From an uncultured archaeon (GTDB lineage: Archaea; Thermoproteota; Nitrososphaeria; Nitrososphaerales; Nitrosopumilaceae), in the NCBI GenBank assembly GCA_950073955.1, contig CATMRH010000046.1, forward strand, positions 1 through 9,641: a stretch of 9,641 nucleotides of DNA, in the 5' to 3' direction. Below are positions 5,570 to 9,641 of the stretch, piece by piece. Both the position numbers and the translations under genes were made by a program. The first letter of the stretch is position 1; each line of letters opens with the position of its first letter. A model generated the notes under the pieces. The model was not told the DNA's origin. It saw only the letters and a program-made list of their open reading frames with translations, and searched no databases.

Positions 5570-5758
5570 ATGTCAGAACACAAGTACTCAAAGTGGACAG
5601 TGGAAGGAGATAAGAAAACAAAATGGATTTGCGGGTGTTTTCAAACAGCAGATGACTATTTCAAATTCTGTAATATCCATAAAGAAACTTTGAAAAAAGC
5701 AATTCAAGCTCAGGTTGATGAATTAGATATGACACTGATTATTGAAGATAAAGATTAG
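5570..5758 (+). CDS. Small Cys/His-containing hypothetical protein
   Basis: A 62-residue soluble protein of no family I can name. The N-terminal half contains WICGCF (Cys21, Cys23) followed by CNIHK (Cys34, His37), a plausible four-ligand zinc site of CxC-x10-CxxH form. The C-terminal half is a charged amphipathic helix (KETLKKAIQAQVDELDM) ending in an acidic tail. It has its own TATA box, and its stop overlaps the stop of hppA on the opposite strand. The compact size with a possible zinc knuckle suggests binding to nucleic acid or protein, but this is speculative. A longer frame at 5436-5693 overlaps it and the DUF2024 gene and is judged a shadow. Confidence 0.75.
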   Translation: MSEHKYSKWTVEGDKKTKWICGCFQTADDYFKFCNIHKETLKKAIQAQVDELDMTLIIEDKD

Positions 5759-7791
5759 ATAGCAAGTATTGCGACAAATGCAGATACAAAGACAATGGCA
5801 ATTGTATTTAGCAATTTAATTACAGTGTTAAGTGCAGGTCCTGCAGTATCTTTGTAAGGGTCACCAATAATATCACCTACAACTGAAACTTTATGTATTT
5901 CAGAGCCTTTTTCTCCTTTCATTTCAATGAGTTTCTTTGCATTATCCCATGCACCGCCAGTGTTTGCCAAGTGATATGCCAATAGGATTCCAGTAATAAC
6001 TGCACCCATCAATAATCCGGCTACGGCAGTTGGGCCTAACAAAACTCCTAAAATTATTGGAGCAGTAATTGCAACAATAGCAGGTTTCCAGAGTTCTTTA
6101 ATTGAAGCAACTGTGGCAATATCTACACATTTAGCATAATCTGGTTTTGATGTTCCTTCAAGAATTCCAGGATCTGTTTTGAATTGTCGTCTAACTTCAT
6201 CTACCATTTTTCCTGCGGCCCTTGAAACACCGTTAATGAGTTGGCCTGTAATGATGAACGGAATCAAACCGCCTATTAGTAAACCGACAATTATTGAAGG
6301 ATTTGTCAAACTATAATCTAAAACTATATCATGAAAAACTTCGGCGGCTTCAAACTGAAATGCCTGAATCATAGCTAGGGCAGCTAATGCAGCACTTGCA
6401 ATAGCAAATCCTTTGGTAACAGCTTTAGTAGTATTTCCAACTGCGTCAATTTCATCTGTAACTTTACGATTTTCTTCGCCCATTCTAGTCATCTCAACAA
6501 TACCACCGGCATTATCCGCAATTGGACCAAATGCATCAATACTTAGAACAATTCCTGCAAGACTCAACATTGCCATTGCAGTCAATGCTGTTCCAAAGAT
6601 TCCATAAAGTACTGGGTCTTCACCTTCTGGTGCTGCACCAGATGCAAGACTATAAGACACAATAATTGCAACAACTAATGCAATCATAAATGGTCCTGTT
6701 GATTGCATACCTTTGATAATTCCCATTAATGTTAATGATGCATAACCCCATTTTGCAGAATCTGCAATTTCCTTTACAGGATTTTGTTTGTAACTGGTGT
6801 AATAGTTAGTAATTTTTTGAATTATAGGAACTAAAATAACTCCAATTACAGTAGAGCCAAATAAAGCATATGCTACTGGAGATTCATCAATGAATTGTGT
6901 AATAAATACAAAGTTCAATCCAATTGCAATAATTGCTGAAACATAAAATGAACGATTAAGAGGCTTCATCACATCTTTAACATTCTTAGAGCCAACTATT
7001 ACAACACCGATAATGGATGCAATAATTCCAGAAGAACCAATTAAAAGTGGATAAAGGAAAAAGTTTGGTGCGCCAATTAATGCTGCAATTAGTAACGCTG
7101 CAAGTACTGTGATAATATAAGATTCGTAAATATCAGAACCCATTCCTGCTGCATCGCCGACATTATCTCCTACGTTATCTGCAATGGTTGCAGGATTTCT
7201 AGGATCATCTTCAGGAATATTTACTTCAATTTTTCCTACCAAGTCTGCGCCCATATCTGCTGCCTTTGTAAAAATACCGCCACCAATTCTAATGAATAAT
7301 GCAATAAGACTAGCGCCAATTCCAACACCTGCTATTGTGATTGGATCTGGATAAATCATGTAAAGACCAGTAATTGCTAATAGCGCCATAGCAGGAACTA
7401 CAAGTCCAACTGTAGCACCACCTCTAAAGGCCATGACAAATGTCTTTCCTAATCCATGACTACTCATATTTGCAGCTCTTACTGCTGCTTTTACTGTAAT
7501 TTTTAACGAGATTATTCCTGCAACTGCTGAAAGTGTTGCTCCAACAGCAAATGCAATTCCATTTGAAGGTGTTAAGAACAATCCAATGATTACAGTCAGA
7601 GCAATTGCAACTGGAATTATAATTTTCATTTCACGTTTTAGAAATGCAGCTGCACCCTCTTTGACAGCATTTGAAATATCCATCATTTCTTTTGTTCCAG
7701 CAGGTTGTTTTGAAACCCATGCAACTAAGCCACCAGCGACTAAAAATGATGCTATGGCTGCGCCAAATGGCAGAAATTCTGGAATCTCCAT
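5755..7791 (-). CDS. hppA: Proton-pumping membrane pyrophosphatase, K+-independent type
   Basis: A 678-residue integral membrane pyrophosphatase that couples PPi hydrolysis to H+ export. It is full length, with a run of membrane helices typical of the family. Catalytic-site motifs are intact: KAADMGADLVGK (Asp179, Asp183, Lys187), DDPRNPATIADNVGDNVGD (about 195-213), DAFGPIADNAGG (about 419-430) and DPYKDTAGPALN (about 644-655). In GNTTKAVTKG (452-461), Lys456 and Thr459 replace the Ala and Gly/Ala of K+-dependent enzymes. This is the established signature of the K+-independent H+-pumping class. The ATG at 7791 is preceded by a TATA box at 7820-7827. The pump would recover energy from PPi made in biosynthesis. 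The stop overlaps that of the convergent small gene. Confidence 0.97.
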   Translation of the reverse strand: MEIPEFLPFGAAIASFLVAGGLVAWVSKQPAGTKEMMDISNAVKEGAAAFLKREMKIIIPVAIALTVIIGLFLTPSNGIAFAVGATLSAVAGIISLKITVKAAVRAANMSSHGLGKTFVMAFRGGATVGLVVPAMALLAITGLYMIYPDPITIAGVGIGASLIALFIRIGGGIFTKAADMGADLVGKIEVNIPEDDPRNPATIADNVGDNVGDAAGMGSDIYESYIITVLAALLIAALIGAPNFFLYPLLIGSSGIIASIIGVVIVGSKNVKDVMKPLNRSFYVSAIIAIGLNFVFITQFIDESPVAYALFGSTVIGVILVPIIQKITNYYTSYKQNPVKEIADSAKWGYASLTLMGIIKGMQSTGPFMIALVVAIIVSYSLASGAAPEGEDPVLYGIFGTALTAMAMLSLAGIVLSIDAFGPIADNAGGIVEMTRMGEENRKVTDEIDAVGNTTKAVTKGFAIASAALAALAMIQAFQFEAAEVFHDIVLDYSLTNPSIIVGLLIGGLIPFIITGQLINGVSRAAGKMVDEVRRQFKTDPGILEGTSKPDYAKCVDIATVASIKELWKPAIVAITAPIILGVLLGPTAVAGLLMGAVITGILLAYHLANTGGAWDNAKKLIEMKGEKGSEIHKVSVVGDIIGDPYKDTAGPALNTVIKLLNTIAIVFVSAFVAILAI

Positions 7792-7819
7792 GCTATACTC
7801 TGCTTGCCTCAGTCTGGGA

Positions 7820-7827
7820 AATATAAA
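7820..7827 (-). promoter_or_regulatory. TATA box of hppA
   Basis: Read on the minus strand this is ATTTATAT, centred about 32 nt upstream of the hppA ATG, predicting a leader of only several nt. It lies just downstream of the SprT-like gene's stop, so hppA can be transcribed on its own. Confidence 0.5.
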
Positions 7828-7841
7828 TCAATGAGGAAAAT

Positions 7842-8204
7842 TTACTTTCTTTTCTTGTATGGTAAAAATGTTTTTCCTCCAAGTCCTTGCCTTACCAACT
7901 TGTTGAATCTTTTACCATGTGCAAGATATGGGAATCTCATGTGAATTAATTCGTGAACAATTGTATTTTCCAGAGTTTTCTCATCAGGGATTTTTCTGAT
8001 ATTAATAAAAACTAGATTATGTTGGAGATAAGATACGCCATAATATTTGTAGGCAGAGGTTCTACATCCTTCAGTCATTTCACGTGGCATGTTCAATACA
8101 TCTTTTGTAACAAACAAGATCTTGGGCTCTAGAATAGAAAATCTATTGGAATAAATTCCAACTTTCTCTAAAATTTGCAATGTAAGGTCAGGATCTATCT
8201 TCAC
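7842..8204 (-). CDS. SprT-like zinc metalloprotease
   Basis: A 120-residue protein with a zinc-peptidase site: HELIH (His84, Glu85, His88) followed by HGKRF (His96 as likely third ligand). The pattern HELIH-x7-HGxxF is that of SprT/Spartan-like domains rather than the DUF45/YgjP group. The protein is little more than the catalytic core with a short basic tail (PYKKRK) and no C-terminal zinc ribbon. SprT-type proteases in other organisms cut proteins crosslinked to DNA; whether this one does is inference. The start codon is GTG at 8204, with no good upstream alternative. The gap to the dephospho-CoA kinase gene holds a candidate C/D box RNA. Confidence 0.85.
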   Translation of the reverse strand: MKIDPDLTLQILEKVGIYSNRFSILEPKILFVTKDVLNMPREMTEGCRTSAYKYYGVSYLQHNLVFINIRKIPDEKTLENTIVHELIHMRFPYLAHGKRFNKLVRQGLGGKTFLPYKKRK

Positions 8205-8293
8205 AGTTAGTATTATGAAATATGCGTTTAGTTGGAAATGTCAATTGTTGTAAGATATTTGGTTTATTTTGGTTCTTCAAAATGATGAATTAG

Positions 8294-8355
8294 TAGGGTC
8301 AGAGGTTTTAGTAGTGTAATCATTAATCATACAGCCACCGTCTCATCATACCCTA
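8294..8355 (-). ncRNA. Candidate C/D box methylation-guide sRNA
   Basis: On the minus strand a perfect 5-bp terminal stem, UAGGG (8355-8351) with CCCUA (8298-8294), encloses box C AUGAUGA (8349-8343) and box D CUGA (8302-8299), the arrangement of an archaeal k-turn. Between them lie a D'-like CUGU (8334-8331) and two tandem C'-like AUGAUUA copies (8330-8324, 8323-8317). Guide intervals are GACGGUGG (8 nt, before D') and CACUACUAAAACCU (14 nt, before D). Total length, about 60 nt, is usual for archaeal guide RNAs, which direct 2'-O-methylation of rRNA or tRNA together with L7Ae, Nop5 and fibrillarin. By the fifth-nucleotide rule, box D would target the second U in AGGUUUUAG. It begins just after the dephospho-CoA kinase stop and may be processed from that transcript. 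The D' box is imperfect and the D' guide is short. Confidence 0.65.
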
Positions 8356-8356
8356 A

Positions 8357-8851
8357 TTATTCCATTAAATCAAGTAATTTCTGTGTTTTATTTCTAATTT
8401 CTGAAGTAATTTTGACTATAACCAACCCTTCATTTGGTTGGCCATACAAAATTATAGCATTTTCAGGAGCATAAATACAAACGGGTATCACCAAAAGATC
8501 TTCTTCACCATTAACACAAAGTCTTATTGGTGGTTGCATAGTAAAGGCCTTTTTAATAATGTCTATACTTTGAGGAGTAATTTCTGCAGCAGGGTTATCC
8601 ACAGTCAATTCAGTAGCATTTGCTAGTTTTGGAGGTTCTCTTTTTGCTCTTTTTTCCTTTCCATCAATTATTTGCAGAGAAGGAATCAAGCCAAACTCAA
8701 TCATTTTTTCAGTTGTTCTGTCACCAACTGTAATTACATAGGAATTTTCTGAAAGATATTTTTTGATATTTGTTTTATCAACTTGACTTTCAGGTAAGAG
8801 TATTCCTAAAGGAATCTTCAATTGGTCTCTCAAAGAATCAGGTAATTTCAC
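8357..8851 (-). CDS. GTP-dependent dephospho-CoA kinase (DUF359)
   Basis: A 164-residue cytosolic enzyme that phosphorylates dephospho-CoA using GTP, the last step of archaeal coenzyme A synthesis (function established for the family in Thermococcus). Family motifs are all present: VGDRTTEKM (42-50), IIDGKEKR (61-68), VDNPAAEI (84-91), VNGEEDLLVIP (113-123) and LYGQPNEGLV (135-144). The length is normal. The start is GTG at 8851, 11 nt after the mrp stop, with the family's usual N-terminal leader following, so the two genes likely form an operon. The stop codon borders the candidate C/D box sRNA. It is unrelated in fold to bacterial CoaE. Confidence 0.93.
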   Translation of the reverse strand: MKLPDSLRDQLKIPLGILLPESQVDKTNIKKYLSENSYVITVGDRTTEKMIEFGLIPSLQIIDGKEKRAKREPPKLANATELTVDNPAAEITPQSIDIIKKAFTMQPPIRLCVNGEEDLLVIPVCIYAPENAIILYGQPNEGLVIVKITSEIRNKTQKLLDLME

Positions 8852-8862
8852 AGAAATCGTGG

Positions 8863-9630
8863 CTAATTAGAAGTACTTGCTTCGGGTGCTTGTTCTTTTT
8901 CAGATGTTTCAGATTCTTTTTCAGATGTTTCAGATTCTTTTTCAGATGTTTCAGATTTCATTTCTTCTTGTAGTTTTGCGGCAAGAATACTACATTGTGC
9001 TGCAATATTTTTTGCACTTTTTCTGAAAGCATTTGCACTTGGAGAATCAGGATCTGTAATCATAATGGGTTTACCTGAATCAGAACCAGACATTATTCCA
9101 GAGTGTAATGGAATTTCACCTAAGAAAGGCATGTTAAATTGTTCGCTGATCTTCATTGCACCTCCTTGACCAAAAAGATAGTGTTTCTCATCACATTTTG
9201 TACAAATAAAGTAACTCATGTTTTCAACAACTCCAATAAGTGGGACGTTTAGTTTATCAAACATTCCAACTGCTTTGACTGCAACATTACTTGCAACATC
9301 TTGTGGAGTTGTAACAACAAGAATACCTGTGATTGGAATTGTTTGTGCAAGTGTTAATGGAATATCACCCGTACCTGGTGGAAGATCTACAATAAGATAA
9401 TCTAAATCACCCCAATCAGTATCAACTAGAAATTGTTTTAAGATTCCAGAGATAATTGGACCACGATAAATTGCTGCTTGGTGTGAATCCTGTGCAAAGA
9501 AACCAAATGAAACAACCTTTAGTCCATTTGATTCAGCAGGTTGAAGTTTATTTTCTTCTACTTGCATGAATGCTTTTTTCATTCCAAGCATTAATGGAAT
9601 GCTAGGGCCATAGATATCAGCATCTAACAA
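8863..9630 (-). CDS. Mrp/NBP35 family Fe-S cluster carrier ATPase, 5' incomplete
   Basis: A P-loop ATPase that carries and transfers Fe-S clusters in the cytoplasm. The visible 255 residues begin LLDADIYGPSIP and include DLPPGTGDIPLTLAQ (switch region), VVTTPQDVA, the CTKC cluster-binding pair (coding 9193-9204) in NMSYFICTKCDE, and FGQGGA. All are diagnostic of Mrp/NBP35. The P-loop lysine motif (KGGVGKS) must lie upstream of the window. Coding similarity continues past 9630 to the window end, but an in-frame TGA at 9631-9633 replaces the Gly expected in KVGLLDADIYG; the frame listed starts at the TTG just after it. The gene is either disrupted or misread at one base. The C-terminus has a variable tail with three SETSEKE repeats. 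The dephospho-CoA kinase follows after 11 nt. Confidence 0.9.
   Translation of the reverse strand: MLDADIYGPSIPLMLGMKKAFMQVEENKLQPAESNGLKVVSFGFFAQDSHQAAIYRGPIISGILKQFLVDTDWGDLDYLIVDLPPGTGDIPLTLAQTIPITGILVVTTPQDVASNVAVKAVGMFDKLNVPLIGVVENMSYFICTKCDEKHYLFGQGGAMKISEQFNMPFLGEIPLHSGIMSGSDSGKPIMITDPDSPSANAFRKSAKNIAAQCSILAAKLQEEMKSETSEKESETSEKESETSEKEQAPEASTSN
8893..8955. repeat. Three perfect 21-bp tandem repeats in the mrp tail
   Basis: Three identical 21-bp units (8893-8913, 8914-8934, 8935-8955) encode SETSEKE three times on the minus strand. The unit is a multiple of three, so copy-number change would keep the frame. The perfect DNA identity points to recent expansion or strand slippage in an unstructured, charged C-terminal tail. 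Confidence 0.9.
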
Positions 9631-9633
9631 TCA
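9631..9633 (-). other. In-frame TGA within mrp
   Basis: On the minus strand the codons read AAA GTT TGA TTG TTA GAT GCT, i.e. K V stop L L D A. Mrp proteins have K V G L/I L D A D at this place, so GGA appears changed to TGA by one base (position 9633). Its location 9-11 nt from the window end also fits a sequencing or assembly error. Confidence 0.7.
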
Positions 9634-9641
9634 AACTTTAG

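Noticed and set aside
5436..5693. 85-codon plus-strand frame overlapping the DUF2024 and small Cys/His genes
   Set aside because: It crosses the T-rich terminator and both better-supported genes, and its translation is low-complexity without recognisable features.
6413..6607. Plus-strand frames within hppA (also 7586-7834)
   Set aside because: They are antisense shadows of the conserved pyrophosphatase coding sequence.
8893..8955. CRISPR-like short repeats
   Set aside because: Units are directly adjacent without spacers and encode an in-frame protein repeat.
8770..8973. 67-codon plus-strand frame with repeated FFFRCFR
   Set aside because: It is the antisense reading of the SETSEKE repeat and the dephospho-CoA kinase start; the repeats come from the 21-bp DNA units.

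Overview
This AT-rich window (roughly one third G+C by eye) is archaeal. It most resembles a marine ammonia-oxidising thaumarchaeon of the Nitrosopumilus type (Nitrososphaeria). The supporting genes are archaeal ribosomal protein L15e, the archaeal GTP-dependent dephospho-CoA kinase family (DUF359), a membrane-anchored plastocyanin-like cupredoxin, secreted proteins with CGPGT and DWVKN/WW modules, a CFI-box C-terminal domain and a proton-pumping pyrophosphatase. Several starts sit about 25 nt from a TATA box, as expected for leaderless archaeal mRNAs. No amo, rRNA or tRNA gene is present, so the assignment rests on gene families only.

Layout. Positions 1-420 (+) hold the 3' part of a small surface protein. 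It converges with a secreted protein at 462-1118 (-). A spacer of about 220 nt follows, with GC-rich hairpins and a perfect palindrome. It precedes a tight (+) operon: rpl15e (1343-1807), a signal-peptide protein with a CFI-box domain (1809-2624) and an untracked 26-residue membrane peptide (2631-2711). This converges with a cytosolic thioredoxin-fold protein with a CPGC site (2708-3397, -), which diverges from a second (+) cluster: a HEAT-repeat protein with two His-Glu pairs, a cupredoxin and a JAMM isopeptidase-like protein (3472-4812). A cyclophilin-like protein (4814-5203, -) and a DUF2024 protein (5252-5509, +) share a symmetric promoter. A small Cys/His protein (5570-5758, +) follows.

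Positions 5755-9641 are all minus strand. In transcription order they are an Mrp/NBP35 Fe-S carrier ATPase, dephospho-CoA kinase, a candidate C/D box guide RNA, a SprT-like metalloprotease and hppA. The proton-pumping pyrophosphatase carries the residue signature of the K+-independent class.

Most notable are four things: the C/D box sRNA immediately after the dephospho-CoA kinase stop; the half-length deoxyhypusine-hydroxylase-like HEAT protein; the 26-residue membrane peptide in the L15e operon; and an in-frame TGA replacing an expected Gly codon of mrp just inside the window end. No mobile element, CRISPR array or clear foreign island was seen.
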